Shown here piece by piece: positions 1 through 6,122 of a stretch of 7,608 nucleotides of DNA (its first letter is position 1; each line of letters begins with the position of its first letter). The stretch spans positions 1 through 7,608 of the forward strand of contig DBHE01000202.1 of assembly GCA_002296055.1 (NCBI GenBank), written 5' to 3'. The position numbers and the translations under genes were made by a program. Below the pieces are notes generated by a model that saw nothing but the letters and a program-made list of their open reading frames with translations, did no database searches and was not told where the DNA came from. The DNA is from Pseudomonadaceae bacterium UBA836 (lineage in GTDB: Bacteria > Pseudomonadota > Gammaproteobacteria > Pseudomonadales > Pseudomonadaceae).

Positions 1-23
1 CATTTCCGATATTTATCGAAAAG

Positions 24-40
24 CTGGCACCAATCGTGCA
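24..40 (+). promoter_or_regulatory. Sigma-54 (RpoN) -24/-12 promoter
   Basis: The sequence CTGGCACCAATCGTGCA matches the sigma-54 consensus YTGGCAC-N5-TTGCW at all but one of the core positions (G instead of the first T of the -12 box). The invariant GG (26-27) and GC (38-39) are exactly 12 bases apart, as RNA polymerase-sigma54 requires. Transcription would start near 50-51, so the whole riboswitch would lie in the leader. Sigma-54 promoters need an enhancer-binding activator, and NtrC is the usual one for nitrogen-scavenging genes. Its binding site would lie upstream of this window. No equally good sigma-70 promoter was seen between here and the first gene. Confidence 0.8.
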
Positions 41-60
41 TTAAGTCTCAGTGAAATGGG

Positions 61-84
61 ATGAGTCGTCATTGACTCATGACG
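61..84 (+). promoter_or_regulatory. Two overlapping, mutually exclusive hairpins / palindrome in leader
   Basis: ATGAGTC (61-67) is perfectly complementary to GACTCAT (74-80), giving a 7-bp stem with a 6-nt loop. CGTCAT (67-72) is perfectly complementary to ATGACG (79-84), giving a 6-bp stem with a 6-nt loop. The two stems share bases and cannot form together. The segment lies about 10-35 bases after the predicted start of transcription and ahead of the riboswitch core. It could be an RNA switch element or a DNA operator for an unknown regulator. The role is unknown. Confidence 0.5.
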
Positions 85-110
85 CATCACACACTGGAGT
101 GGTACTTAGG

Positions 111-208
111 CGAACTAGGGTTCCGGCTTGCGCAGCAAGTGTCTGGTCCGAGAGTTTTCCGGCTCTCAAGGAATGAGGGCTACACGGCGGGATAAAAGCC
201 CGGGAGAC
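111..208 (+). promoter_or_regulatory. Guanidine-I (ykkC) riboswitch aptamer
   Basis: The three signature blocks of the ykkC/guanidine-I class occur in order: ACTAGGGTTCCG (114-125), TGGTCCGAGAG (144-154), and the ACACGG...GGGATAAAAG...CCCGGGAGA block (182-207). Supporting stems are visible: CCGG 123-126 with CTGG 143-146, CTTGC 127-131 with GCAAG 135-139, and GAGAG 150-154 with CTCTC 163-167. The class binds free guanidinium and turns on genes for guanidine export or breakdown. ykkC subtype 2 variants, which bind ppGpp, PRPP or nucleotide diphosphates, differ in the core; the match here looks like the guanidine subtype. Aptamer ends are approximate. The expression platform is not clear: a T4 run follows at 237-240, but I see no strong terminator stem, so control of translation or an unusual terminator remain open. 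Confidence 0.93.
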
Positions 209-218
209 CGTCATGACG
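209..218 (+). repeat. 10-bp palindrome directly after the aptamer
   Basis: CGTCATGACG is a perfect 10-bp palindrome immediately after the last conserved aptamer block. Its first seven bases (209-215) are also perfectly complementary to CATGACG at 78-84, which could close the aptamer as an outer P1-like stem spanning 85-208. This makes it a candidate switching strand between the free and guanidine-bound states. The pairing is seen by eye and has not been folded. Confidence 0.45.
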
Positions 219-250
219 ACGTTGTCCCCGTGCGCCTTTTCTCACTGTGT

Positions 251-256
251 AGGAGT
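251..256 (+). promoter_or_regulatory. Ribosome binding site fixing the start of the binding-protein gene
   Basis: AGGAGT lies 7 bases before the ATG at 264. An in-frame ATG at 213 lies in the tail of the riboswitch, has no such site, and would put 17 extra residues before an otherwise textbook signal peptide. The start at 264 is therefore preferred. Confidence 0.85.
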
Positions 257-263
257 TGTACCC

Positions 264-1271
264 ATGACCGCCCCACGCTTCAGCTTTGTCCGTAAGTCCC
301 TGGCCGGCATCAGTCTGGCTGCCGCTGCCGCCCTGTCTCCCGTTGCCGCTCAGGCTGCTGACTCCATGACCATCGGTACCGTTGTCTGGGCCGGTTACGG
401 TCCGTTCTACGTTGCCGACAAACTTGATCTGTACGACCAGTTTGGTCTGGATGTCGAACTGCAATTCTTCAATGACCCAGCGCTGCTGCCGTCCGCCATG
501 GCCGGCAACGCCGTGGACGGCGCCATGCTCACCTACGACCAGGTGGTCGGCTCGGTGGCCAAGGGCCTGCCGCACCGCGTGGTCATGCCCATCGACTTCT
601 CCTACGGCGGCGACGCCATTGTTGCCGAGAAATCCATCGCCTCCGTGGCCGACTTCAAGGGCCAGCAGGTGGGCTTTAACCCGCTGTCGCCGTCTGACTT
701 TTTGCTGGCCTACGCGCTGCAAATCAACGGCATGGGCGAGAGCGATATTCAGTCCGTCAACATGACCCCCGAAGGCATCCCCAGCGCCATGGCCTCCGGC
801 AGCCTGCCGATTGGTGTGACCTACGAGCCGAACGTGTCGCAGATCCTCGCCATGGGCGGCGGCGACAAATTCCACGTGGTGTATTCCTCCAAGGATGCTC
901 CGGGCCTGATCACCGACGTGCTGGCCTTCAGCGAAGAGCAGATTGAGGAAAACCCGGAAGCCATCACCGCGATGATCAAGGGCTATCAGGCCGGTCTGGA
1001 ATACATGCAGGCCCACCCGGAAGAAAGCGCCGAGATCATCGGTAAGGTGCTGGGCGTGAGCGGTGCCGAGGCGCTGGAGCAGATGGAAGGCGTCTACAAC
1101 ATTCCGCTGGCCGAGATGGGCCAGAACTTTGTTGAGTCCACCGAAACCACCTCCTTCTACGGCAGTGGCGCGGTGATTGCTGACCTGCTGCTGAAGAACA
1201 AGCAGATTCCGGCGATCCCGGATTTTGCCGACACCTTCGATGCCAGCTTCGTCAACGAACTGACCAAGTAA
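264..1271 (+). CDS. ABC transporter periplasmic substrate-binding protein, NitT/TauT (NMT1/SsuA-like) family
   Basis: A 335-residue secreted binding protein that would capture a small solute in the periplasm and hand it to the permease encoded at 6874. The N-terminus is a classic Sec signal peptide: a basic start with R5, R10 and K11, an Ala/Leu-rich core at about 13-26, and an A-Q-A cleavage site after residue 31. The mature protein begins with the family pattern TIGTVVWAGYGPFYVA (36-51), continues with the glycine/alanine-rich hinge seen in SsuA, TauA and THI5/NMT1-like proteins, and has a normal length for the family. These proteins bind sulfonates, nitrate, pyrimidines, polyamines or other small molecules, so the fold does not name the ligand. 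Its position directly behind a guanidine riboswitch suggests guanidine or a guanidino compound. It is first in the operon and is followed by a strong hairpin, which fits the high dosage usual for binding proteins. Confidence 0.9.
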   Translation: MTAPRFSFVRKSLAGISLAAAAALSPVAAQAADSMTIGTVVWAGYGPFYVADKLDLYDQFGLDVELQFFNDPALLPSAMAGNAVDGAMLTYDQVVGSVAKGLPHRVVMPIDFSYGGDAIVAEKSIASVADFKGQQVGFNPLSPSDFLLAYALQINGMGESDIQSVNMTPEGIPSAMASGSLPIGVTYEPNVSQILAMGGGDKFHVVYSSKDAPGLITDVLAFSEEQIEENPEAITAMIKGYQAGLEYMQAHPEESAEIIGKVLGVSGAEALEQMEGVYNIPLAEMGQNFVESTETTSFYGSGAVIADLLLKNKQIPAIPDFADTFDASFVNELTK

Positions 1272-1277
1272 GACTAG

Positions 1278-1300
1278 GGGCAGGCGCATGGCGCCTGCCC
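1278..1300 (+). terminator. Strong intergenic hairpin without T-run (mRNA-stabilising or partial attenuator)
   Basis: GGGCAGGCGC (1278-1287) and GCGCCTGCCC (1291-1300) form a perfect 10-bp GC-rich stem around a 3-base loop, six bases after the stop of the binding-protein gene. No T-run follows, so a full intrinsic terminator is unlikely. Such hairpins after periplasmic binding-protein genes commonly protect the upstream message from 3' exonucleases and lower expression of what follows. That role is inferred here. Confidence 0.7.
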
Positions 1301-1323
1301 TGATCCGGACTTGCGGAGGAATC

Positions 1324-2349
1324 ATGTCCACGTCCAAACCACTTTATCGTTATGCCGATGGCCGGGTCTGGAACAGCCTGGCGATTGGTTACAGCGTTGG
1401 CGGCTATCTGATTGGCCTTGGCCTGCTGCTGACGCCGTTCTGGCTGGCCAAGCTGGGCGGGCTGCTGTTGCTGGCGCACGCGATGATCATCGGCGCCTAC
1501 CTGATTCACGAATTTGCCCATGGCACCATTTTCAGCAAGCCTGCGCACAACGCGCTGGCCGGCGAGGTGTTCAGCTGGATGACCGGCGGCTGCTACGCCG
1601 ACTTTCAGGATCTGCGCCGCAAGCACATGCGTCATCACGTCGACCGTGCCGACGTCATCACCTTCGACAGCAAGGTGTTTATCAACAGCCTGCCGAGCTG
1701 GGTACGCAAACTGATTCTGGCCCTTGAGTGGGCGTACATCCCGGCGGTCGAGCTGATCATGCACTTTTACGTGGTGCTGCTGCCGTTCATCAGCAAGAGC
1801 GAGAAACACCGTGCCCGTCGCGGCAAGGTGCTGACCGTACTGCTAATCCGCGCGGCCCTGTTTGCTGTGCTCGGCTGGTTGTCGTTCAGCGCACTGGTGC
1901 TCTACTGCGTTGCCTGGCTGATCATGGTCACGGTGCTGCGCTTTGCCGATGCCTATCAGCACACGTATGACGCCTTCGCCGTGCTGGAAGAAGACGGCAA
2001 GATCCCGGCCGACAAGCTGCGTGACCGCGCTTATGAGCAGCTCAACACCTTCAGCAACGTGGTGTCGCTGCGCTGGCCGTCGCTCAACCTGCTGCTGCTC
2101 AACTTTGCCTACCACAACGCACACCACGAGAAGCCGGTGGCGCCCTGGTATCGCCTGCCCAAGTTGCACGAAGAGCTGTACGGCGATGCCTACCGTCAGG
2201 TGGTGCCGATGAGCGAATTGCTCAGCAGCTTCCACCGTCATCGCGTGCGCCGGGTGCTGAGCGATGACTACGGCGTGTTCGTCGATGGCCCCAAACGTGC
2301 CGAGAATTTTTACGGTGCGGTGGGCGTGTCCTTCCTGACGGCGGTGTGA
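1324..2349 (+). CDS. Integral membrane fatty-acid-desaturase-like diiron oxygenase/hydroxylase
   Basis: A 341-residue inner-membrane enzyme of the fatty acid desaturase/alkane hydroxylase class, which uses O2 and a diiron centre to hydroxylate or desaturate C-H bonds. The three histidine boxes are present: HEFAH (62-66), HMRHH (101-105) and HNAHH (264-268), with a further H213 in DAYQHT between boxes two and three. Hydrophobic segments at about 19-58, 122-158 and 170-207 give the usual two hairpins that leave the His boxes on the cytoplasmic side. The start at 1324 is preceded by GGAGGA (1315-1320). An in-frame ATG at 1288 sits in the loop of the intergenic hairpin and was rejected. No fused ferredoxin or cytochrome b5 domain is seen, so electrons must come from elsewhere. 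The substrate is unknown. In this operon it may oxidise the carbon chain of a guanidino compound rather than a lipid. Confidence 0.85.
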   Translation: MSTSKPLYRYADGRVWNSLAIGYSVGGYLIGLGLLLTPFWLAKLGGLLLLAHAMIIGAYLIHEFAHGTIFSKPAHNALAGEVFSWMTGGCYADFQDLRRKHMRHHVDRADVITFDSKVFINSLPSWVRKLILALEWAYIPAVELIMHFYVVLLPFISKSEKHRARRGKVLTVLLIRAALFAVLGWLSFSALVLYCVAWLIMVTVLRFADAYQHTYDAFAVLEEDGKIPADKLRDRAYEQLNTFSNVVSLRWPSLNLLLLNFAYHNAHHEKPVAPWYRLPKLHEELYGDAYRQVVPMSELLSSFHRHRVRRVLSDDYGVFVDGPKRAENFYGAVGVSFLTAV

Positions 2350-2351
2350 GC

Positions 2352-3137
2352 ATGCAGACACTGGACTATCAGGGCCGCACCGTGGTGATTACAGGCGCCG
2401 CCAGTGGCATCGGTCAGGCTCTGGCGCAGGCGTTTGCAGAGCAGGGCGCGCGGCTGGAGCTGGTCGACCGCAATGCCCAGGCGCTGGCCGCGACGGTTGA
2501 GCAGCTCGCAGTGCTGACGCAGGTGCACGGCCGGGTGTTGGACCTGAACGATGATGCGGCGGTGGCCGACTACGCCAGTCAGCTGGGCCGGCGTCAGTCG
2601 CAGGTGGATGTGCTGATCAACAACGCCGGCATGGAACAGCCGACGCCGTTGCAGGATGCCGCCGCCGATGCCAATCGGCGCTGGCAGCTGCAGCTGGATA
2701 ACAACGTGGTGTCGATGCTGCGCCTCACTCGCGCGCTGCTGCCGCTGCTCGGCAAGGGCAGCAGCGTGATCAATCAGTCCTCAATCTGGGGGCTGAGCGC
2801 GGTGGCCGGATTTTCCGCCTATGTCGCCAGCAAGCACGCGGTGATCGGTTTGACCCGTTCATTGGCCTGGGAGCTGGGCGCGCAGGGCATTCGCGTCAAC
2901 GCGGTTTGCCCCGGCTGGGTCGGCACCGACGCGGCCATGGCGTCCCTGCGCAACATGGCCCAGGGCAGCGGCCGCAGCGAAGCCGAGGAGCTGGAACACA
3001 TCCTTGCCGCGCAGGCGATTCCCGAACTGCTTACCCCGGCCGACCTGGCCGGTACTTTTCTGTTTCTCGGCGCGCCGGCTTCGGCCGCCATTACCGGGCA
3101 GGCCATTGTGGTCAGTCGCGGGGAGGTCATGCATTGA
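2352..3137 (+). CDS. Short-chain dehydrogenase/reductase (classical SDR), probably NAD-dependent
   Basis: A 261-residue classical SDR that would interconvert an alcohol and a ketone or aldehyde in the cytoplasm. It has the nucleotide-binding TGAASGIG (14-21), D39 at the end of the second strand (which favours NAD over NADP), NNAG (90-93), N118, and the catalytic S144, Y157 and K161 (YVASK). The C-terminal ITGQ motif is present near residue 248. The ATG at 2352 follows the previous stop by two bases. A GTG at 2346 overlapping that stop is an alternative start adding two residues. Coupling to the desaturase-like gene suggests that it oxidises the alcohol made by that enzyme, but this is inference. 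FabG-type fatty-acid synthesis is unlikely here, as there are no acyl-carrier genes nearby. Confidence 0.88.
   Translation: MQTLDYQGRTVVITGAASGIGQALAQAFAEQGARLELVDRNAQALAATVEQLAVLTQVHGRVLDLNDDAAVADYASQLGRRQSQVDVLINNAGMEQPTPLQDAAADANRRWQLQLDNNVVSMLRLTRALLPLLGKGSSVINQSSIWGLSAVAGFSAYVASKHAVIGLTRSLAWELGAQGIRVNAVCPGWVGTDAAMASLRNMAQGSGRSEAEELEHILAAQAIPELLTPADLAGTFLFLGAPASAAITGQAIVVSRGEVMH
3121..3126 (+). promoter_or_regulatory. Ribosome binding site within the end of the first SDR gene
   Basis: GGGAGG lies 10 bases before the ATG at 3137, which overlaps the TGA of the first SDR gene by one base (TGATG). This selects 3137 among several open upstream positions in the same frame and indicates translational coupling. 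Confidence 0.7.
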
Positions 3138-3892
3138 TGTTGAAGGTTGATTTGTCGGGCCAGCGCATTCTGGTCACCGGCGCCGCGACCGGCATCGGCC
3201 GCGCCTGTGCGCTGATGCTCGCAGGCCAGGGCGCCGAGGTGTGGATCAACCACCTCGGGCAGGCCGGTGCCAGCGCTGATCTGGTTGAGCAGATTCGCAC
3301 GGCCGGTGGCCAGGCGGTGGCGATTGAGGCGGATGTCAGCGACCCGGACGCAGTCGAGGAAATGTTCGCCTGCATCACCGCCACCGGCCCGCTGCACGGC
3401 CTGGTCAACAACGCCGGGATTATTCAGGAGCAGTCGTTTCTGGACACCTCGGAAGAGGATTGGCGACGGATCATGGCGGTCGATCTGGATGGCGTCTATC
3501 GCTGCTGCCGCTGCGCGCTGGAAAGCATGAGCGGCGCGGGCCGTGGCGCCATCGTCAATATCGCCTCCGAGCTGGGTCAGCTGGGGCGCGAAAACTACGT
3601 GGCCTACTGCACCGCCAAGGCGGGTGTGATTGGTATGACCAAGGCGTTGGCGCGCGAGTTTGCGCCGCAGATTCGCATCAACGCGGTGGCCCCCGGCCCG
3701 GTGGAAACCGCGATGGTGTCGCTGGAGCACATGAGCGAGGAGTGGATTGCCAAGGAGCTGGCCATCCCGGCGGCACGCCTTGGTCAGCCCGAAGAGATTG
3801 CGGCAGCGGTGTGCTTTTTGTTGTCGCCGGCGGCGAGCTTTTTCACCGGACAGACGCTGGGCGCCAATGGTGGTGCCTGGATGGGTAGCTGA
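3137..3892 (+). CDS. Second short-chain dehydrogenase/reductase (classical SDR), possibly NADP-dependent
   Basis: A 251-residue classical SDR with TGAATGIG (14-21), D66 of the DVSD adenine-pocket motif, NNAG (91-94), S144, Y157 and K161 (YCTAK), PGPVET after the active site, and a C-terminal FTGQ-NGG motif. The end of the second strand reads WINHLG, lacking the acidic residue that marks NAD-preferring SDRs and present in its neighbour, so NADP use is plausible. The usual active-site Asn of the fourth catalytic position is D116 (MAVDLDG), a common variant. It overlaps the first SDR gene by one base. The pair is diverged rather than a recent duplication and may carry out two successive or opposite redox steps. 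Its sequence is of the glucose-dehydrogenase/FabG-like type, which does not fix the substrate. Confidence 0.88.
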   Translation: MLKVDLSGQRILVTGAATGIGRACALMLAGQGAEVWINHLGQAGASADLVEQIRTAGGQAVAIEADVSDPDAVEEMFACITATGPLHGLVNNAGIIQEQSFLDTSEEDWRRIMAVDLDGVYRCCRCALESMSGAGRGAIVNIASELGQLGRENYVAYCTAKAGVIGMTKALAREFAPQIRINAVAPGPVETAMVSLEHMSEEWIAKELAIPAARLGQPEEIAAAVCFLLSPAASFFTGQTLGANGGAWMGS

Positions 3893-3923
3893 GCGCTGCC
3901 CTGCCAATTCAAGAGGAATGCCC

Positions 3924-4694
3924 ATGACAAGCGTACATATGGATCAGATCAGCTGGGTCGAATACCAGCAGCGTGTTGAACAGGGCGCGGTGGTGTTTCT
4001 GCCCTGCGGCGCGACCGAACAGCACGGCCCGCATCTGCCGCTGGGCACCGATGCCCTGCTGTCGACCGCGCTGAGCGCGGATGTAGCCGCGCAGATTGGC
4101 GGCATCGTCGCCCCGGCGCTGGCCTACGGCTACAAGTCGCAGCCCAAGTGCGGCGGTGGCCAGCATTTTTGCGGTACCACCAGCCTCGACGGCGCGACCC
4201 TGATTGCGCTGGTGCAGGACGCGGTACGTGAGTTTGCCCGCCACGGCGTCAAGCGTCTGGTGCTGGTGCTGGGGCATTACGAGAACACCTGGTTTGTCAC
4301 CGAGGGTATTCAGCTGGCGCTGCGTGAGCTTGGGCCAGGCTGCGAGCTGGAAGTCATGCGCCTTGAGCATTGGGACTTCTGCCGCGAAGACACGCTGGAA
4401 GATATCTTCCCCGACGGCTTCCCCGGCTTTGCGCTGGAGCACGCGGCGGTGATCGAAACCTCGCTGATGCTGCATTACCTGCCGCATCTGGTCAGCCTCG
4501 ACAAGATTCCCAACGACCCGCCGGCGGACTTTCCGCCCTATGACATGTACCCGACCCGCACCGAGTGGGTGCCGCCGTCCGGGGTGCTGTCTTCGGCGCT
4601 GGGCTCGACCGCCGAGAAGGGCGCGCGCATGGCGGACGACATCGCCACCGGCATCACCGCCGCCGTACGCCACGAATTCAAGCTGGAGGCCTGA
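3924..4694 (+). CDS. Creatininase-family amidohydrolase, close to true creatininase
   Basis: A 256-residue cytoplasmic metal-dependent amidohydrolase. The family includes creatininase (opens the ring of creatinine), mycofactocin MftE and FAPy/related amidohydrolases. Metal ligands are visible as E32 and H34 in ATEQHG, D43 in GTD, and H118 and E120 in GHYEN; E172-H173 in EHAAVIETS matches the catalytic Glu-His pair. The blocks YGYKSQ-K-GGG, GTTSLDGATL, GHYEN, WDF, ETSLML and FPPYD closely follow Pseudomonas putida creatininase as I remember it, much closer than a generic family member. One gating tryptophan (W154 there) is kept as W150, but the second (W174) appears as F169. The start at 3924 has AGAGGA at 3912-3917; an ATG at 3918 overlaps that site. 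In this operon the substrate is probably a cyclic or linear guanidino compound. Creatinine itself is possible, but no creatinase is seen. Confidence 0.9.
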   Translation: MTSVHMDQISWVEYQQRVEQGAVVFLPCGATEQHGPHLPLGTDALLSTALSADVAAQIGGIVAPALAYGYKSQPKCGGGQHFCGTTSLDGATLIALVQDAVREFARHGVKRLVLVLGHYENTWFVTEGIQLALRELGPGCELEVMRLEHWDFCREDTLEDIFPDGFPGFALEHAAVIETSLMLHYLPHLVSLDKIPNDPPADFPPYDMYPTRTEWVPPSGVLSSALGSTAEKGARMADDIATGITAAVRHEFKLEA

Positions 4695-4695
4695 A

Positions 4696-5343
4696 ATGCT
4701 GCCGCTGCTGCCATCGCGTACCGCCTTGCTGTTGATCGACATGCAGCGCGACTTCTGCGCCCCCGGCGGTTATGCCGATCAGGCCGGGCTGGATATCCAG
4801 TGCCTGCGCGCGCCGATCCCGGCCCAGCAGCGACTGCTGGCCGCGGCGCGGGCGGGGGGGCTGCTGGTGGTGCACACCCGTGAAGGGCACCGCACGGATT
4901 TGTCTGACCTGCCTGACTGGAAGCGCATTCGCGCCGAGCGCAGCGGCGCGCCGATTGGTGCAGCAGGCCCGCTGGGGCGCTTGCTGGTGCGTGGTGAGTA
5001 CGGCCACGACCTGATCGACGAGCTGCAGCCGCAGGTCGGCGAGCCGGTGATCGACAAGCCTGGCTACTGCGCCTTTGCCGCCACCGACCTGGAGCTGATC
5101 CTGCGCAGCCGCGGCATCGACACGCTGATCATCACCGGGGTAACCACCGAGGTCTGCGTCAGCTCCACCTTGCGCAGCGCCATCGATCGCGGCTTCAACT
5201 GCCTGACCGTGAGTGACGCCTGCGCCTCCGCGCACCCCGAGTTGCATGCGGCGGCGCTGGCGATGATCAACGTGGAAGGCGGTATCTTCGGCGAGGTGTG
5301 CGACAGCGCAGCGCTGCTCAGCGCCCTGCGGGAGGCGGCATGA
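4696..5343 (+). CDS. Isochorismatase-like cysteine hydrolase (biuret/ureidoacrylate/N-carbamoyl hydrolase type)
   Basis: A 215-residue cytoplasmic amidase of the isochorismatase-like superfamily. The catalytic triad is present: D15 in LLLIDMQRDF, K121 in VIDKPGYCAF, and the nucleophile C154 in GVTTEVCV with its usual cis-peptide neighbour. The block HTREGHRTDLSDLP (60-73) is typical of the branch holding biuret hydrolase, triuret hydrolase and RutB ureidoacrylate hydrolase. The wider superfamily also includes N-carbamoylsarcosine amidohydrolase of creatinine breakdown and guanylurea hydrolase. All of these remove a carbamoyl-type nitrogen, which fits a nitrogen-gathering operon. GGAGG (4685-4689) precedes the ATG, which starts one base after the creatininase stop. 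Pairing with a creatininase homologue recalls creatinine catabolism through N-carbamoylsarcosine, but the exact substrate cannot be read from sequence. Confidence 0.88.
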   Translation: MLPLLPSRTALLLIDMQRDFCAPGGYADQAGLDIQCLRAPIPAQQRLLAAARAGGLLVVHTREGHRTDLSDLPDWKRIRAERSGAPIGAAGPLGRLLVRGEYGHDLIDELQPQVGEPVIDKPGYCAFAATDLELILRSRGIDTLIITGVTTEVCVSSTLRSAIDRGFNCLTVSDACASAHPELHAAALAMINVEGGIFGEVCDSAALLSALREAA

Positions 5344-6122
5344 CCCAGGTACAGAAACTCTGGCCGCTGCTGACGGCGACTCACCATTACGACAAGTCGA
5401 TCTCCACCCGTGGCCGTGGCCACGGGGTGCAGATCGAGGCGCCGATTCTGGCTTTCCTGATCGAAACCAAACAGGGGCGGGTGCTGTTCGACGTCGGCTG
5501 CGACTACAACAAGCTGACTGATCCTGCGCTGCGCGCGCGTTGGTACGACCCGGTGGAGTTTCCCATGGGGCCGCCGCAGATGAGTGAAGAGCAGCGGCTC
5601 GAAGCCCATCTGGCGAAGCTCGGGCTGACCTGCAACGACATCGACATGGTGTTTCTCAGCCACCTGCACTTTGATCACGCCGGTGGCCTGTGCGACGTCT
5701 GCGGCGCTGAAGTACACGTGCACGAAGACGAACTGCAGGCCGCGCGCGAGCCGGCTGATGACGCCTACTTTGCCGATGACTTTGCCGGCAATGTGCGCTG
5801 GCGCCTGCAGCAGGATGAGTACGACCTGCTGCCCGGCCTGCGTGCCATCAACACGCCGGGCCATACCGCCGGGCACATGTCATTGATGATCGAGTTGCCG
5901 ACCGGCGCGCCGGTGATCCTCACCGGTGATGCCGCCGATCTGACTGAAAATCTTGATGACGAGATCGCCCCCGGCCTGTGCTGGCGCGACCGCGAGGACA
6001 TGGCGCTGGACAGCATTCGCAAGCTCAAGCGCATCGCCGGTGAGACCGGTGCAGACCTCTGGCCGAACCACGACATGGCGTTCTGGCGCACCCTCAAACG
6101 CTTCCCGGAGTACCACGCATGA
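5340..6122 (+). CDS. Metallo-beta-lactamase-fold hydrolase, AiiA lactonase-like
   Basis: A 260-residue dinuclear-zinc hydrolase. The full metal set is present: H108, H110, D112 and H113 (HLHFDH), H175 (TPGHTAGH), D197 (LTGDAAD) and H244 (WPNHDM). The C-terminal pattern through SIRKLKRIA to KRFPEY closely resembles AHL lactonase AiiA. In AiiA the metal-bridging Asp is followed three residues later by catalytic Tyr194; here that position is D200, so the reaction or substrate may differ. No autoinducer synthase or LuxR-type gene is near, so quorum quenching is not supported. A lactone, cyclic imide or amide intermediate of the pathway is more plausible. GGGAGG (5330-5335) precedes the ATG, which overlaps the previous stop as ATGA. 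Confidence 0.87.
   Translation: MTQVQKLWPLLTATHHYDKSISTRGRGHGVQIEAPILAFLIETKQGRVLFDVGCDYNKLTDPALRARWYDPVEFPMGPPQMSEEQRLEAHLAKLGLTCNDIDMVFLSHLHFDHAGGLCDVCGAEVHVHEDELQAAREPADDAYFADDFAGNVRWRLQQDEYDLLPGLRAINTPGHTAGHMSLMIELPTGAPVILTGDAADLTENLDDEIAPGLCWRDREDMALDSIRKLKRIAGETGADLWPNHDMAFWRTLKRFPEYHA

Noticed and set aside
28..40. NtrC-type palindrome GCAC...GTGC
   Set aside because: The half-sites are 5 bases apart instead of about 7 in the NtrC consensus; the sequence is better explained as the -24/-12 promoter itself.
213..263. Upstream start for the binding-protein gene at 213
   Set aside because: It would translate riboswitch sequence, lacks a ribosome site, and spoils the N-terminal signal peptide; AGGAGT at 251-256 supports 264.
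1278..1300. Full intrinsic terminator ending the operon after the first gene
   Set aside because: The stem is strong, but the bases after it contain no T-run, and the permease of the same importer lies downstream in the same direction.
1288..1323. Upstream start for the desaturase-like gene at 1288
   Set aside because: The ATG is the loop of the 10-bp hairpin, and GGAGGA at 1315-1320 serves the ATG at 1324.
180..1337. Long antisense open frame (385 codons) opposite the binding-protein gene
   Set aside because: It covers a gene with a clear signal peptide and family motifs, has no recognisable domain, and runs through the riboswitch. It is a by-product of GC-rich codon use on the other strand.
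2352..3892. FabG-type fatty-acid synthesis role for the SDRs
   Set aside because: General SDR motifs cannot distinguish this, and no acyl-carrier or ketosynthase genes are present.
2819..3925. Long antisense open frame opposite the two SDR genes
   Set aside because: It spans two genes with intact catalytic motifs, and its translation is low-complexity in Arg, Ala, Gly and His with no family features.
5340..6122. Quorum-quenching AHL lactonase
   Set aside because: The fold fits, but the catalytic Tyr position is Asp and there are no quorum-sensing genes in the window.
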